The notes under the pieces are model-generated. The model was not told where the DNA came from, searched no databases, and worked only from the letters and a program-made list of their open reading frames with translations. From Aegilops tauschii subsp. strangulata (lineage: Eukaryota; Streptophyta; Magnoliopsida; Poales; Poaceae), in NCBI RefSeq assembly GCF_002575655.3, contig NC_053040.3:465172780-465236779 (forward strand): a DNA stretch of 64,000 nt, in the 5' to 3' direction. Positions 23,795-36,754 of the stretch are shown here, piece by piece (within the stretch, counting starts at the first letter, position 1; every line of letters starts with the position of its first letter). A program made the position numbers and the translations under genes.

Positions 23795-26700
23795 ATGCCT
23801 CCGAGACGCGACACCGGATTTGTTTTCCCGCCAGAGATCACCCAGTTGATTCAGCAACAGAATGCCCTGATGCAAGTGTTAGTGCAGAACCAAGGCAACA
23901 ACAACAACAACCCACCGCCACCACCACCTGTTGATCACTTAGCCCGTTTCTTAAGACTAAACCCGCCGGTGTTTTCCAGTAGCACCGAGCCGATAGTAGC
24001 AGATGATTGGCTCCGCAAAGTTGGAAGGGAGTTGACCACTGCAGGATGCACAGATGCGGAAAGAGTGCGTTTTGCCGCACATCAGCTTGATGGACCCGCA
24101 GCATCATGGTGGGAGAATTATACAGCCACGCATCCTATTGACACTGTCACATGGGACCAGTTTCAGCAAGCTTTCCGAACAGCTCATGTTTCAGCAGGAG
24201 CTATGGCTATGAAGAAGCGTGAGTTTCGCAACCTACGGCAAGGAGGACGCACCGTAGGCCAGTATGTGGAGGATTTCAGTAAGTTAGCACGTTATGCACC
24301 GGATGACGTTGCTACAGATGCTGCCAAGCAGGAGAAATTTTTGGAAGGACTGAATGATGAACTGAGTATGCAGTTGATGGTAGCAACCTTCAACAACTAC
24401 AAGGAGCTGGTAGATAGAGCTCTCATGATTGAAGGGAAGCAACAGCAGATTGAAAACCGTAAGAGGAAGTATGGACAAGGGAAGTACAATTCTGGAGCCC
24501 AGCAGAAGCCACGATTTACCCCGAAGCCGGGAGGACAGTTTCAGCATACCCATGGAGGAGGTAGCTCGCACAACCATAATGGCTCCAAGAATGGTAATGG
24601 GAATGGAGGAGGAAACGGACAGAACCGCACCAACCCATCTACCCCAACCAAGAGAGATCTAAGTCACATTACTTGTTTCAAGTGCCAGAAGACGGGACAT
24701 TATGCTACTGATTGTCCCAAAGCCCAAAATGGAAATGGCAATGGAAGCTCTGGGAAGAAGCCGAACCCGTTCAACAAAGGACATGTGAACCACGTGTGCG
24801 TGGAGGAGGTTGAAGCTCAGCCTGATGCAGTAATAGGTAAGTTTTCGGTTAAGTCATTTACTGCAACCGTTCTTTTCGATACTGGTGCATCACATTCATA
24901 CATATCAAGGGGATTCGTAAACAAGTTTAAGATGTCCACCCAAGTTCTCAAAAGCCCCATGTTAGTAACCTCGCCAGGAGCAGAGTATATGGCCACCCAA
25001 GGATGTTTTCAGATACCATTGGCCATTGGTAGGCATGTTTTCCCCTCAGACCTCATTGTTTTGGAATCGCAAGGTTTGGATGTGATTTTGGGAATGGATT
25101 GGCTATCGTTGTATGGAGGAAACATCGATTGTGCCAGCAAGACGATTTTGCTTACCACCCCGGAAGGAAAAAGGATCAAGTATGTATCCCGGCATATGCC
25201 GAAAAGGACTCAAGTGAATTCCTTATCAGGAGTTGTACAGGAGGAAGTACCAGTGGTGAAGGATTATCCGGATGTATTTCCAGAAGAGTTGCCAGGCATG
25301 CCACCAGATAGAGACATTGAGTTTTTGATTGAACTTTTGCCAGGCACAGGGCCAATATCTAAGAGACCGTACAGGATGCCCGCAAAGGATTTGGAGGAAA
25401 TTAAGAAGCAGATCAAGGAGTTACTGGATAAAGGCTATATTCGCCCAAGTTCGTCACCTTGGGGATCACCAGTACTTCTAGTGGAGAAGAAAGATGGATC
25501 ACTAAGGATGGTTGTTGATTACCGAGGATTGAATGAAGTGACCATCAAAAACAAGTACCCACTGCCGATGATCAATGATTTGTTTGACCGCCTACAAGGA
25601 GCTAAGGTATTTTCCAAGATCGATCTACGATCAGGATACCATCAGTTAAAGATTCGAGAGCAGGATATACCTAAGACGGCATTTACCACCAGATATGGAT
25701 TGTATGAGTATACCGTTATGTCATTTGGACTGACTAACGCACCGGCCTATTTCATGAACCTGATGAACAAAGTGTTTATGGAGTTTTTGGATAAGTTCGT
25801 CGTGGTATTCATTGATGATATTTTAATCTTTTCCAAGGATGAAGAAGAGCATGAGGAGCATTTGCGATTGGTACTTGAGAAGCTCAGAGAACATCAGTTA
25901 TATGCCAAGTTCAGCAAATGTGAGTTTTGGTTGAAGGAAGTTGGATTCCTTGGACATGTTATTTCTGGAGAAGGAATAGCAGTAGACCCTGCCAAGGTTG
26001 ACACAGTGACAAGTTGGGAATCACCCACGACAGTTGGAGAAATCCGGAGTTTTCTTGGACTTGCAGGATACTACCGGAGATTTATCGAAAATTTCTCAAG
26101 GATTGCTAAGCCCATGACTGAGCTATTGAAGAAGGACACCAAATTCAATTGGACTGAGGAATGTGAAGCTAGTTTCCAAGAGTTGAAGAAACGATTGGTT
26201 ACATCACCAGTGTTGATTCTGCCAGATCAACGCAAGGATTATGAAGTTTATTGCGACGCTTCTCGTCGAGGACTTGGAGCAGTGCTTATGCAGGAAGGAA
26301 GAGTTGTGTCGTATGCTTCACGACAACTTAAACCCCATGAGAAGAATTATGCTACGCATGATTTGGAATTAGCAGCCGTGGTGCCTGCTTTGAAGACATG
26401 GAGACATTTTCTCATCGGAAACCATTGTGAGGTGTACACGGATCACAAGATTTTGAAGTACATCTTCACTCAGAAGGAGTTAAACCTCAGACAGAGGAGA
26501 TGGTTGGAACTCATTAAAGATTATGATATGAGACTGCATTATCACCCTGGAAAGGCTAACGTTGTAGCAGACGCGTTGAGCCGCAAGAGTCATGTCAACA
26601 CCCTCATGACAGGAGAGTTACCTCAGGAGTTAGCCGAGGACCTTCGTGAGCTTTGTTTGGAGATAGTCCCAAGAGGCTATTTAGCGACATTGGAGATTCA

Positions 26701-28183
26701 GTCTACCTTGATGGAAAGGATCAGAGAAGCTCAGAAGACAGACAAGGAGATTGAAGAGATAAAGGAGAAGATGAGCAAAGGAAAAGCCAAGGGATTTCGT
26801 GAGGACGAGCACGATACCTTATGGTTCGAGGACCGCGTATATGTACCAAATGATCCGGAGATCAGGAAGTTGATTTTGCAAGAAGCCCATGATTCACCAT
26901 ACTCGATTCACCCAGGGAATACCAAGATGTATTTGGATTTGAAGAATACTTTCTGGTGGACCGGAATGAAGAAGGATATTGCGGAGTATGTAGCAGTTTG
27001 TGATGTATGTCAGAGAGTGAAGGCAGAGCATCAGAAGCCAGCAGGATTGCTACAACCATTGCCGATACCCGAATGGAAGTGGGATAAAATAGGCATGGAT
27101 TTTATCACAGGATTACCCAGGACTCGATCAGGCTATGACTCAATATGGGTTGTAGTCGACCGTTTGACGAAAGTGGCTCATTTCATTCCAGTGAAGACCA
27201 CTTACACCAGTGCTAAGTTGGCAAAGATATACATGACCAGGATAGTATGTTTGCATGGAGTTCCGAGGACCATTGTATCAGACAGAGGAACCCAATTTAC
27301 CTCGAAGTTTTGGAAGCAGTTACATGAAACATTGGGAACCAGGCTGGAATTTAGTACAGCTTTTCACCCACAGATAGATGGACAGACCGAGAGAGTCAAC
27401 CAGATTTTGGAGGACATGTTGAGAGCTTGTGCACTAGATTATGGATCTAGTTGGGACGACAATTTGCCATATGCGGAGTTTTCGTATAACAACAGTTATC
27501 AGACCAGTTTGAAGATGGCCCCTCTCGAAGCATTATACGGAAGGAGGTGTAGAACACCGTTGTTATGGGACGAAGTTGGAGACCGTCAGTTGTTTGGACC
27601 AGATTTGATTAAGGAGTCAGAACAGAAAGTGAGGCTGATTCGCGATAGGCTCAAGGTAGCCCAGTCCAGGCAGAAGAGTTATGCTGATTCTAAACGAAAG
27701 GAGACAGTTCACGAAGTCGGAGACAGAGTGTATCTTCGAGTATCACCACTTCGAGGAGTGAAGCGCTTTGGAGTTAAAGGAAAGTTAGCGCCCCGTTTTA
27801 TCGGACCATACAGAGTGTTGGAACGTATGGGAGAAGTGGCTTACAAGCTGGAATTGCCCGAAGGATTGTCTGGAGTTCATGATGTATTTCACGTTTCGCA
27901 GTTGAAGAAGTGCCACGCAGAAATGGCTGAGATACCACTGAGAGATACTGTGCCACTGGAAGCGATTCAGTTGGAAAGTGATTTGACTTATGAGGAGAAA
28001 CCAGTGAAGATTCTCGAGTATGCCAGCCGAGTTACCCGCAGTAAGGTTATCAAGTTTTGCAAAGTTCAGTGGAGTCACCACACAGAGGATGAAGCCACCT
28101 GGGAGCGAGAGGAAGATCTACGGAAAAACCACTCCCACCTGTTTTCTAGCCAACCCGAATCTCGAGGGCGAGATTCATCTTAA
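23795..28183 (+). CDS. Chromovirus gag-pol polyprotein, uninterrupted (1462 aa)
   Basis: This single frame encodes all functions for reverse transcription and integration of a Gypsy element. Domains in order: gag (about 50-220), zinc knuckle [14 protein letters not shown] (294-307), protease DTGA (362-365), reverse transcriptase (about 520-700, FIDD at 672-675), RNase H (D821, about E858, D883, D926), integrase zinc finger (H1032, H1039, C1069, C1072), integrase core D1102-D1163-E1199 (exact D35E spacing), [11 protein letters not shown] region (1337-1347), and C-terminal chromodomain (about 1395-1450), which in this family steers integration to marked chromatin. The ATG follows a pyrimidine-rich stretch ending CTATCAG, so it may be the first codon after a splice. 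[10 protein letters not shown] has Ile where Thr is usual. The absence of any stop suggests recent activity, although the flanking LTRs are gone. Confidence 0.93.
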   Translation: MPPRRDTGFVFPPEITQLIQQQNALMQVLVQNQGNNNNNPPPPPPVDHLARFLRLNPPVFSSSTEPIVADDWLRKVGRELTTAGCTDAERVRFAAHQLDGPAASWWENYTATHPIDTVTWDQFQQAFRTAHVSAGAMAMKKREFRNLRQGGRTVGQYVEDFSKLARYAPDDVATDAAKQEKFLEGLNDELSMQLMVATFNNYKELVDRALMIEGKQQQIENRKRKYGQGKYNSGAQQKPRFTPKPGGQFQHTHGGGSSHNHNGSKNGNGNGGGNGQNRTNPSTPTKRDLSHITCFKCQKTGHYATDCPKAQNGNGNGSSGKKPNPFNKGHVNHVCVEEVEAQPDAVIGKFSVKSFTATVLFDTGASHSYISRGFVNKFKMSTQVLKSPMLVTSPGAEYMATQGCFQIPLAIGRHVFPSDLIVLESQGLDVILGMDWLSLYGGNIDCASKTILLTTPEGKRIKYVSRHMPKRTQVNSLSGVVQEEVPVVKDYPDVFPEELPGMPPDRDIEFLIELLPGTGPISKRPYRMPAKDLEEIKKQIKELLDKGYIRPSSSPWGSPVLLVEKKDGSLRMVVDYRGLNEVTIKNKYPLPMINDLFDRLQGAKVFSKIDLRSGYHQLKIREQDIPKTAFTTRYGLYEYTVMSFGLTNAPAYFMNLMNKVFMEFLDKFVVVFIDDILIFSKDEEEHEEHLRLVLEKLREHQLYAKFSKCEFWLKEVGFLGHVISGEGIAVDPAKVDTVTSWESPTTVGEIRSFLGLAGYYRRFIENFSRIAKPMTELLKKDTKFNWTEECEASFQELKKRLVTSPVLILPDQRKDYEVYCDASRRGLGAVLMQEGRVVSYASRQLKPHEKNYATHDLELAAVVPALKTWRHFLIGNHCEVYTDHKILKYIFTQKELNLRQRRWLELIKDYDMRLHYHPGKANVVADALSRKSHVNTLMTGELPQELAEDLRELCLEIVPRGYLATLEIQSTLMERIREAQKTDKEIEEIKEKMSKGKAKGFREDEHDTLWFEDRVYVPNDPEIRKLILQEAHDSPYSIHPGNTKMYLDLKNTFWWTGMKKDIAEYVAVCDVCQRVKAEHQKPAGLLQPLPIPEWKWDKIGMDFITGLPRTRSGYDSIWVVVDRLTKVAHFIPVKTTYTSAKLAKIYMTRIVCLHGVPRTIVSDRGTQFTSKFWKQLHETLGTRLEFSTAFHPQIDGQTERVNQILEDMLRACALDYGSSWDDNLPYAEFSYNNSYQTSLKMAPLEALYGRRCRTPLLWDEVGDRQLFGPDLIKESEQKVRLIRDRLKVAQSRQKSYADSKRKETVHEVGDRVYLRVSPLRGVKRFGVKGKLAPRFIGPYRVLERMGEVAYKLELPEGLSGVHDVFHVSQLKKCHAEMAEIPLRDTVPLEAIQLESDLTYEEKPVKILEYASRVTRSKVIKFCKVQWSHHTEDEATWEREEDLRKNHSHLFSSQPESRGRDSS

Positions 28184-28195
28184 GGGGGGTAGGTT
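28181..28195 (+). other. Polypurine tract of Tekay-2
   Basis: TAAGGGGGGTAGG overlaps the end of the gag-pol frame and directly precedes the 3' LTR start at 28196. Confidence 0.85.
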
Positions 28196-28590
28196 TGTAA
28201 CATCCCAAATTTCCAATTTGGAATGTTATACATAGATCATCATTGCATATCATGTTTTGTTGCATTTTGACAAATCCTCGATAAATCCTAAGCAACTCAA
28301 GGACCCTCGGAGAGAGTTGGGGATTTTCTCGAATTTTTTTCAAATTTGATTTTCCAACGAGGGTTGAGGTTTTAATTATTTTCCTCTCCGGAAAAATATT
28401 TCAATTTTAAAAATAAACGAGAGGAGAAAATATGACTTCTCCAAAACAATTGAAATACTGGAGGAGAAATATTAAAATCATTTATTGGCATTTATTTGGA
28501 TTTTATTCGCAATTTTTGTTGCATTAAAAATATTGCATATTTTCAAAATATTTATTTTTGATTATAAAAATGTTCACCCTATTCTAGATT
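28196..28590 (+). repeat. 5' part of Tekay-2 3' LTR
   Basis: It starts TGTAACATCCCAAATTTCC and includes a near-perfect terminal hairpin (one arm mismatch). It is AT-rich U3 sequence until it is cut at about 28590 by the reverse Angela LTR. The breakpoint is approximate. Confidence 0.85.
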
Positions 28591-29839
28591 TTCTAACTAG
28601 ACCGGGAGTAGGACTCCCTCTTTTCCTAGTTGGAGTAGGAGGGGGGAAGGAAGGGAGAGAGGAAGAGAAGGAAAGGGGGGCGCCGCCCCCCTCCTTGTCC
28701 AATTCAGACTAGAGGGGGAGGGGGCGCGCGGCTGCCCTTGGCCGCCCCTCCTCTTCTCCCACTAAGGCCATGAGGCCCAATTAACTCCCCGGGGGGTTCC
28801 GGTAACCCCCCGGTACTCCGGTATATGTCCAAAACCTCTCGAAACACTTTCGGTGTCCGAACATAGTCGTCCAATATATCAATCTTTACATCTCGACCAT
28901 TTCGAGACTCCTCGTCATGTCCGTGATCGTATCAGGGACTCTGAACTACCTTTGGTACATCAAAACACAAAAACTCATAATACCGATCGTCACCGAACTT
29001 TAAGCGTGCGGACCCTATGGGTTCGAGAACTATGTAGACATGACCGAGACAGGTCTCCGGTCAATAACCAATAGCGGAACCTGGATGCTCGTATTGGCTC
29101 CCACATATTCTACGAAGATCTTTATCGGTCAAACCGCATAACAACATACGTTGTTCCCTTTGTCATCAGTATGTTACTTGCCCGAGATTCGATCGTCGGT
29201 ATCTCAATACCTAGTTCAATCTCGTTAACGGCAAGTCTCTTTGCTCGTTCCGTAATACATCATCCCGCAACTAACTCATTAGTTACAATGCTTGCAAGGC
29301 TTATAGTGATGTGTATTACCGAGTGGGCCTAGAGATACCTCTCCGACAATCGGAGTGACAAATCCTAATCTCGATATACGCCAACTCAACAAGTACCTTT
29401 GGAGACACCTGTAGAGCACCTTTATAATCACCCATTTACGTTGTGACGTTTGGTAGCACACAAAGTGTTCCTCCGGTAAATGGGAGTTGCATAATCTTAT
29501 AGTCATAGGAACATGTATAAGTCATGAAGAAAGCAACAGCAACATACTAAACGATCAAGTGCTAAGCTAACGGAATGGGTCAAGTCAATCACATCATTCT
29601 CCTAATGATGTGATCCCGTTAATCAAATGACAACTCATGTCCATGGTTAGGAAACTCAACCATCTTCGATTAACGAGCTAGTCAAGTAGAGGCATACTAG
29701 TGACACTATGTTTGTCTATGTATTCACACATGTATTATGTTTCCAGTTAATTCAATTCTAGCACGAATAATAAACATTTATCATGATATGAGGAAATAAA
29801 TAACAACTTTATTATTGCCTCTAGGGCATATTTCCTTCA
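28591..29839 (-). repeat. Truncated Angela-type Copia LTR, minus orientation
   Basis: On the minus strand it begins TGAAGGAAATATGCCCTAGA at 29839 and runs about 1250 bp into the GC-rich section before stopping at the Tekay-2 LTR. The final part of the LTR (to CCCCAACA) and any interior are missing. It separates the left end of the MULE from Tekay-2. Confidence 0.85.
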
Positions 29840-30020
29840 GCCGTCACAAATTTTCTCTGAATTGTATAGTTTAGTTAGTGTAGAGATTAATATAGTGTAG
29901 ACAAGTCATATTGAGAATGGTAGTGTTAATATGTTTGTGGAGGCATTTTAGTGCATAGTTAGTATAGTGGGTAATAATAGTGTTTATTGTGATTAATGAG
30001 AAGATGACAATGTCTGACAG

Positions 30021-32173
30021 GTGAAAATGTCTGAATCAGTAAATGTGACTGTTTACTATGGCGCTGGTAATGTTCGATATAATGAGTTGGGGGTTGATCT
30101 TAGCGAGTTTAAAAATGGCGTCATGACACTAGCAGACCCGGACAGACTGGACATTAGACAGTTGAAGTACTGGTTGACAACTAGTTTCGGGCTGGATCCT
30201 GAAGTATGTTTCGTTAGTATTCATGCATTGTGGACCAAATCCTGTAACAATGTGAAGTGGGAGTTGATGCCGATAGATAGGAGCCAGCATTGGTTGACCC
30301 TGTTAAGACGTTGCCGAGACCGAAGAATCCACCCATATGCCCTTGTGCAACCTGTGGTGAAGGAGGAGAATATCGTACAACTCCACAGGGGGTATGAACC
30401 CGGCCAGGGCAGTCAAGTGGCTAATGAGATTGATTTATCCGGGTCACAGCCAACCGATGTGGATGGTAGCCGACCCAATAAAGAGTCGAACTACGTGCCA
30501 CACAATGTTTGTGGTCATGGTACTGGGCAGAGTAGCCAGTCGATAATATTAGTTGGTTTTGGTTTTGCTGATGGGGATGAGGAAGGGGATGAAATGCAGA
30601 GGGTGATAGAGGAAGAGGACGAGGATGGATTGGCGGAGGATCTGGATTCTGAAAATTCCAAGGATGAAGTGGAGGTACCGATTCCTTCTGCATGGGATCA
30701 GGACATATCCACTAGCCTTACGGTCAACGATGGCCATGAGACTCCATGGCAGTGTAATCTGAATCAAGTCCAAATAGGGGCTATGTTTGATACAAAGAAA
30801 AAATTGAAGTGTGCGGTGATCAAGTGGGCTATGTCTACACAGAGGGTTTTTCGGACACACATATCAAGTCCAACAAATTATACCGTGAAATGTGCTGAAA
30901 TAGGTTGTCCCGGGAAGGTGCACAGGCACGTGCCGAAGTATGACTTCCACTGGGTTGTCACCAATGTCGTCCCACATAATTGTGTGAGGAAAAACCTGTT
31001 GGTGAATCATCCTAACCTGACTTCAACTCTCATTGTGCAACTCATGTATACTGAGATATTAGAGAAGAAAGATATGGAAGCAAAACACATCTAGACTGCA
31101 GTGAAGGTCAGATGGAATTATGTCATTCCTTATGGGAAGGCTTGGAGGGCTAAGCAGAAGGCTATGGAGGAAAGGTTTGGGACGTTCTTCGACTCATATG
31201 ATAATGTTGTCCGTCTCCTTGACATATTGAAGGAGAGGAATCCCGGCACGTATGTTAACGTACAACACACGAGGTTGCCGAGTATAGCAGATTTCAAGGT
31301 GTTGAAACGAGTATTCTTCTCTTTCGCCATGTGCATCGAAGCTTTCCAGCATTGTCCTCCTGTTATGTTTGTGGATGGTACATTCCTGACCGGTCTGTAC
31401 AGAGGGTGTGGACGGGAACAATCAAATCATCCCACTTGCCATGGCATTTGTGGAGAGTGAGAACTTTGAGAGCTGGGTATGGTTCTTCCGGCAAGTGAAA
31501 ATTGCCATCGTGCAGGACTGACCAAATGTGTGTGTCATTCATGATACACATGCTGGTATATTGAAGGTCGTGAAGACACTAAGTAATCCAACAGCTGATG
31601 AACCAACACCTTGGAGGGACTTGCAGAGTCGGTGGTGCATGCGCCATTGGGGCTAATTTTTTTTTCACAGTTCAAGAACAAGCGGTTGATGAACTTGTTC
31701 AAAAAATTATGCAAGCAGAACTAGCAGTGCAAATACGGATTTATTTGGTCAAAACTAGATGAGTTTACTAAGAAGCAGGTTCGTACGAGGAAGAAAATGG
31801 AACAAGATCAGGTTAAATTAGCAGCACTAATTGCGGAGCTAGAGGAGCCAGTAGGTCTCTGTGACTTGCCAGGAATTGACCCTCCTAATACTAAGAGAAA
31901 GAAGGGGAGGGAAATAAAGAATTTTTCTGAGTGGATAGAGAAAGAGCCTCATGTGAATTGGTCTTTGCTGCATGATATCCATGGAGCTAGGTATGGCCAC
32001 ATGACAACCAATCTTGCAGAGGTGTATAACTTTCTACTCAGAGGGAATAGAGCATTGCAACTCACAGCTATTGGAGGCCGTATTCCATGGCACTTTGAGA
32101 TATTCCAGAGAAAGGCACGAGTTAGCAAGGAAGCATATTGCAGATAATCAGAACACACCTTATTGTAGCCGTG
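30021..32173 (+). pseudogene. mudrA-like MULE transposase, first part
   Basis: The frame opens at ATG 30021. It shows an N-terminal region (VTVYYGAGNVRYNELGVDLS), an acidic linker, and the MuDR DNA-binding segment (CAVIKWAMSTQRVF, then CAEIGCPGKVHRH; about codons 255-325). A TAG at 31092-31094 interrupts the same frame, which then continues through the start of the catalytic domain (MFVDGTFLTGLYRG holds the first catalytic Asp). Near 31405-31415 a small deletion shifts the frame. Later motifs remain in pieces: ESWVWFFRQV, VIHDTHAGIL (second Asp; Thr replaces the usual Arg), RWCMRH, and KIEKEPHVNW-like segments up to PYCSR at 32173. The insertion at 32174 separates this from 39772 onward. It is not functional as it stands. 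Confidence 0.85.
32169..32173. repeat. Target site duplication CCGTG (left)
   Basis: CCGTG directly precedes the LTR at 32174 and is repeated at 39772-39776. The transposase reading frame continues across the two ends, so the insertion point lies inside the transposase gene. Confidence 0.95.
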
Positions 32174-33689
32174 TGATAACCCACAAGTATAGGGGATCAA
32201 TTGTAGCCTCTTTCGATAAGTAAGAGTGTCGAACCCAACGAGGAGCTAAAGGTAGAACAAATATTCCCTAAAGTTCTATCGACCACCGATACAACTCTAC
32301 GTACGCTTGACGTTCGCTTTACCTAGAACAAGTATAAACTAGAACTACTTTGTAGGTGTTTTTGGAGCACGTAAATAAAAGCTAGGGGCTGTTTAGATAA
32401 AGACACAATAAAGTAAATATAGCGAGTGTGGAAAAGTGGTGGTAGGAGTTGCGAAATTGTCCCTTAAGCAATTGACTACTTTACTAGACCGATAGCAAGT
32501 TTTATGTGGGAGAGGCCACTGCTAGCATGTCATCCCTGACTTGGAATTCTATGCACTTATGATTGGAACTATTAGCAAGCGTACACAACTACTAATGTTC
32601 ATTAAGGTAAAACCCAACCATAGCATTAAGATATATTGGTCCCCCTTCAATCCCGTATGCATCAATTTCTATGCTAGGCTGAAGCTTCTGTCACTCTTGG
32701 CCTCCAATACATAGTCTTATCAACATACAACTAACCCTATGGTGTGATCCACGCGCGCGCTCATATGATGGGCACCAAAGGAGAGCAATATAACCACAAG
32801 CAAATTAAATCAATCATAGCAATTCATCAACCACCGATAGGACAACGAAAATCTACTCACACATCATAGGATGGCAACACATCATTGGATAATAATATGA
32901 AGCATAAAGCACCATGTTCAAGTAGAGGGTACAACAGGTTGCGGGAGAGTGGACCGCTGTAGATAGAGGGGGGAAGGTGATGGAGATATTGGTGAAGATG
33001 GCGGAGGTGTTGGTGAAGATCGCGGTGATGATGATGATGGCCACGGCAGCGTTCCGACGCCACCGGAAGAGAAGGGGAGAGGGGGCCCCTTCTTCTTCTT
33101 CTTCCTTGACCTCCTCCCTAGATGGGAGAAGGGTTTCCCCTCTGGTCCTTGGCCTCCATGGCATGGGAGGGGCGAGAGCCCCTCCGAGATTCGATCTGTC
33201 TCTCTGTATCTCTCTGTTTCTGCGCTCTCCTCTTTTGCCCTTTCACCGTTTCGTATATATATGTAGATCCGTAACTCCGATTGGACTGAAACCTTCACCG
33301 AGATTTTATTCTGAAAATTAGCTTTCTTGCGGCAAAAGAATAGCATCAACCACCTTACGAGGGGCCCATGAGGGTCAGGGGCGCGCCCAGGGGGGTGGGG
33401 CGCGCCCCCCTGCCTCGTGCCTCCCACGGGCACCGTCTCGCCATGATTCTTCTTCCCATATTCTCCAAATATTCCAAAAATATTCTCCGTCCGTTTTTAT
33501 CCCGTTTGGATTCCGTTTGACATGGGGTTTCTGCGAAATATAAAACAAGCAACAAACAAGAACTGGCACTGGGCACTGGATCAATATGTTAGTCCCAAAA
33601 ATAATATAAAAAGTTGCCAAAAGTATATGAAAGTTGTATAATATTGGCATGGAACAATCAAAAATTATAGATACGACGGAGACGTATCA
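32174..33689 (-). repeat. 3' LTR of the LARD-like element
   Basis: The 1516-bp LTR matches 38220-39771 closely. It lacks about 20 bases near 32365 that are present in the other copy (38412-38435). It is bounded by TGATAACCCA and GACGTATCA on the plus strand. Confidence 0.93.
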
Positions 33690-33703
33690 GCATCCCCAAG
33701 CTT
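33690..33703 (-). other. Polypurine tract of the LARD-like element
   Basis: On the minus strand AAGCTTGGGGATGC directly precedes the 3' LTR (TGATACGTCTCC). The same 14-mer recurs twice inside the element (35886-35899 and 35942-35955). Confidence 0.8.
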
Positions 33704-35518
33704 AATTTCTGCTCGTCCTCGAGTAGGTAAATGATAAAAAAGATAATTTTTGATGTGGAATGCTACCTAAAATAATCTTGATCATGTATCTAATCATGGC
33801 ATGAATATTAAGACACGAGTGATTCAAGGCAATAGTCTATCATTTGACATTAAGACAATAATACTTCAAGCATACCAACCAAGCAATTATGTCTTATCGA
33901 AATAACATAGCCAAAGAAAGCTCATCCCTACAAAATCATATAGTCTGGCTATGCTCCATCTTCACCACACAAAGCATTCAAATCATGCACAACCCCGATG
34001 ACAAGCCAAGCAATTAGTTCATACTTTTTAACGCGCTTCAGCCTTTTCAACCCTCACGCAATACATGAGCGCAAGCCATGGATATAGCACTATGTGTGGA
34101 ATAGCATAATATGATGGGGGTTATGTGGAGAAGACAAAAAGGAGAAAGTCTCACATCGACGCGGCTAATCAACGGGCTATGGAGATGCCCATCAATTGAT
34201 GTCAATGTGAGGAGTAGGGATTGCCATGCAACGGATGCACTAGAGCTATAAGTGTATGAAAGCTCAAACTGAAACTAAGTGGGTGTGCATCCAACTTGCT
34301 TGCTCATGAAGACCTCGGGCATTTGAGGAAGCCCATCATCGGAATATACAAGCCAAGTTCTATAATGAAAATTCCCACTAGTATATGAAAGTGATAACTC
34401 AAGAGACTCTCTATATGAAGAACATGGTGCTACTCTGAAGCACAAGTGTGGTAAAAGGATAGTAACATTGCCCCTTCTCTCTTTTTCTCTCTTTTTTATT
34501 TTTTATTTTTTTTCTTTTTTTGGTGGGCTTCTTTGGCCTCTTTTTTTATTTGGGCTTCTTTGGCCTCTTTTACTTATTTTTAAGGTCCGGAGTCTCATCC
34601 CGACTTGTGGGGGAATCATAGTCTCCATCATTCTTTCCTCACTGGGGCAATGCTCTAATAATGATGATAATCACACTTTTATTTACTTACAACTCAGTAT
34701 TACAACTCGATGTCTGGAACAAAAATATGACTCTATATGAATGCCTCCGGCGGTGTACCGGGATGTGCAATGATCTAGCGTAGCAATGACATCAACGGAC
34801 AAGCCATGAAAATATCATGCTAGCTATCTTACGATCATGCAAAGCAATATGAAAATGAATGCTCAAGTCATGTATATGATGATGATGGAAGTTGCATGGC
34901 AATATATCTCGGAATGGCTATGGAAATGCCATGATAGGTAGGTATGGTGGCTGTTTTGAGGAAGATATAATGAGGCTTATGTGTGATAGAGCGTATCATA
35001 TCACGGGGTTTGGATGCACCGACGAAGTTTGCACCAACTCTCGAGGTGAGAAAGGGCAATGCACGGTACCGAAGAGGCTAGCAATGATGGAAGGGTGAGA
35101 GTGTGTATAATCCATGGACTCACATTAGTCATAAAGAACTCATATACTTATTGCAAAAGTTTATTAGCCCTCGAAGCAAAGTACAACTACGCATGCCCCT
35201 AGGGGGATAGATTGGTAGGAAAAGACCATCGCTCGTCCCCGACCGCCACTCATAAGGAAAGCAATGAAAGAACACCTCATGCTCCGACTTCGTAACATAA
35301 CGGTTCACCATACGTGCATGCTGCGGGACTTGCAAACCTCAACACAAGTATTCCTCAATTTCACAATTACTCAACTAGCACGAATCTAATATCACCACCT
35401 TTATATCGCAAAACTATTGCAAGGAATCAAACACATCATATTCAGTGATCTACAAGTTTTATGTAGGATTTTATGACTAACCATGTGAATGACCAGTTCC
35501 TGTCATCTCTCTAAATAG

Positions 35519-35734
35519 ATATAAGTGAAGCAAGAGTGTTTAATTCTTTCTACAAAAGATATTCCCATGCTCTAACAAATGTAAGTGAAGCAAAAGAGCA
35601 TTCTACAAATGGCGGTTTTCTATGTGAAGAGAAACATGCAATCCAGACTTCAAATGATATAAGCGAAGCACATGAAGCATTCTATAAAGCCATACTCAAA
35701 AGATATAAGTGAAGTGCAAAGAGCATTCTATAAA
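35519..35734 (+). repeat. Four dispersed short repeats (ATAAGTGAAGC-type)
   Basis: Units built on ATATAAGTGAAGC, a variable gap, then GAGCATTCTATAAA occur at about 35519, 35580, 35655 and 35701. Spacing is irregular (about 45-75 bp), and the units have diverged. Confidence 0.7.
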
Positions 35735-35869
35735 TCAACCAAGGACTATCTCATACCATCATGGTGCATAAAAGAAAAGTGAAAACTAAATGCAAAAGAC
35801 GCTCCAAGATTGCACATATCGCATGAACGAAACGAATCCGAAAACATACCGATACTTGTTGAAGAAAGA

Positions 35870-35893
35870 GGGGATGCCTTCCGGGGCATCCCC
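35870..35893. repeat. Hairpin beside internal polypurine-like motif
   Basis: Arms GGGGATGCC (35870-35878) and GGCATCCCC (35885-35893) flank a 6-base loop. The right arm overlaps the GCATCCCCAAGCTT motif at 35886-35899. Confidence 0.7.
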
Positions 35894-36754
35894 AAGCTTA
35901 GACGCTTGAGTCTCCTTGAATATTTACTTGGGGTGCCTTGGGCATCCCCAAGCTTGAGCTCTTGCCTCTCCTTATTCTCCTCACATCGAGACATCCTCGA
36001 TCATCGAACACTTCATCCACACAAAACTTCAACAGAAAACTCGGTAAGATCCGTTAGTATAATAAAGCAAATCACTACTCTAAGTACTGTTGAAAACCAA
36101 TTCATATTTTGTTTTTGCATTGTAGCTACTGTAATATAACCTTTTCATGGCTTAATCAACTGATAGGAAGTGATAGTTTCATCAAAACAAGCAAACTATG
36201 CATCAAAAACAGAATCTGTCTTAAACAAAACAGTATGTAACAATCTGAACATTAACCATACTTATGGTACTCCAAAAATTCTACCAAAATTAGGAAAAAT
36301 AAAAAATTTCTATAGCAAGACAGTGCAAGAAGAATCAAAACCATTTGACGTTCCAGTAAAAAATGTAAAATCGCGCACTATAGACAAAGTTTCTGTCCTG
36401 CACCGCACAAACCAACAAGCATTGTAAACATCCTAAAGGCAAACCTTGGCACATTATTTTTATAATACAATGGAATTGTACAAGGGGATAATTATTTTTA
36501 TTGAAAAGTTTATGTAATCAAGATTCACAAAGTTTCCGTGAGCATGAACAAAGTTCAAGGAGCTCCCCCACTTCAACAATGCTTGTCTCTCTCACTTTCG
36601 CTTTTATTTTTTGAAAAGTTTTAGGTTCCCCTCTTTATTTTTTTGTTTTTAAACTATATGAAAGCACACAACAGAAACATATGAGTCTCTAAAACTTCCG
36701 GGTTGTCTCCCTGGCAGCGCTTTCTTTAAAGCCATTAAGCTAGGCATATAGTGC

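Larger units (their letters stand above)
22621..28590 (+). mobile_element. Tekay-2: chromovirus Gypsy element with intact gag-pol, LTRs truncated
   Basis: The element keeps 131 bp of the 3' end of its 5' LTR, the primer binding site, an accessory ORF, an uninterrupted gag-pol, the polypurine tract and about 390 bp of the 3' LTR. Its left LTR is cut by a Copia LTR end at 22620 and its right LTR by a reverse Angela LTR at about 28591. The chromodomain and DTGA-RT-RH-INT order place it among chromoviruses. It matches Tekay-1 in pol and LTR ends. It has coding capacity but no complete LTR pair for a normal replication cycle in cis. Confidence 0.9.
33704..36754 (-). other. Non-coding interior of the LARD-like element
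   Basis: About 3 kb lies between the orphan ORF and the polypurine tract. It contains T-rich low-complexity sequence (34480-34560), a cluster of four repeats (35519-35734) and a hairpin next to two internal polypurine-tract-like motifs (35870-35955). There is no ORF with a recognisable domain. Confidence 0.6.
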
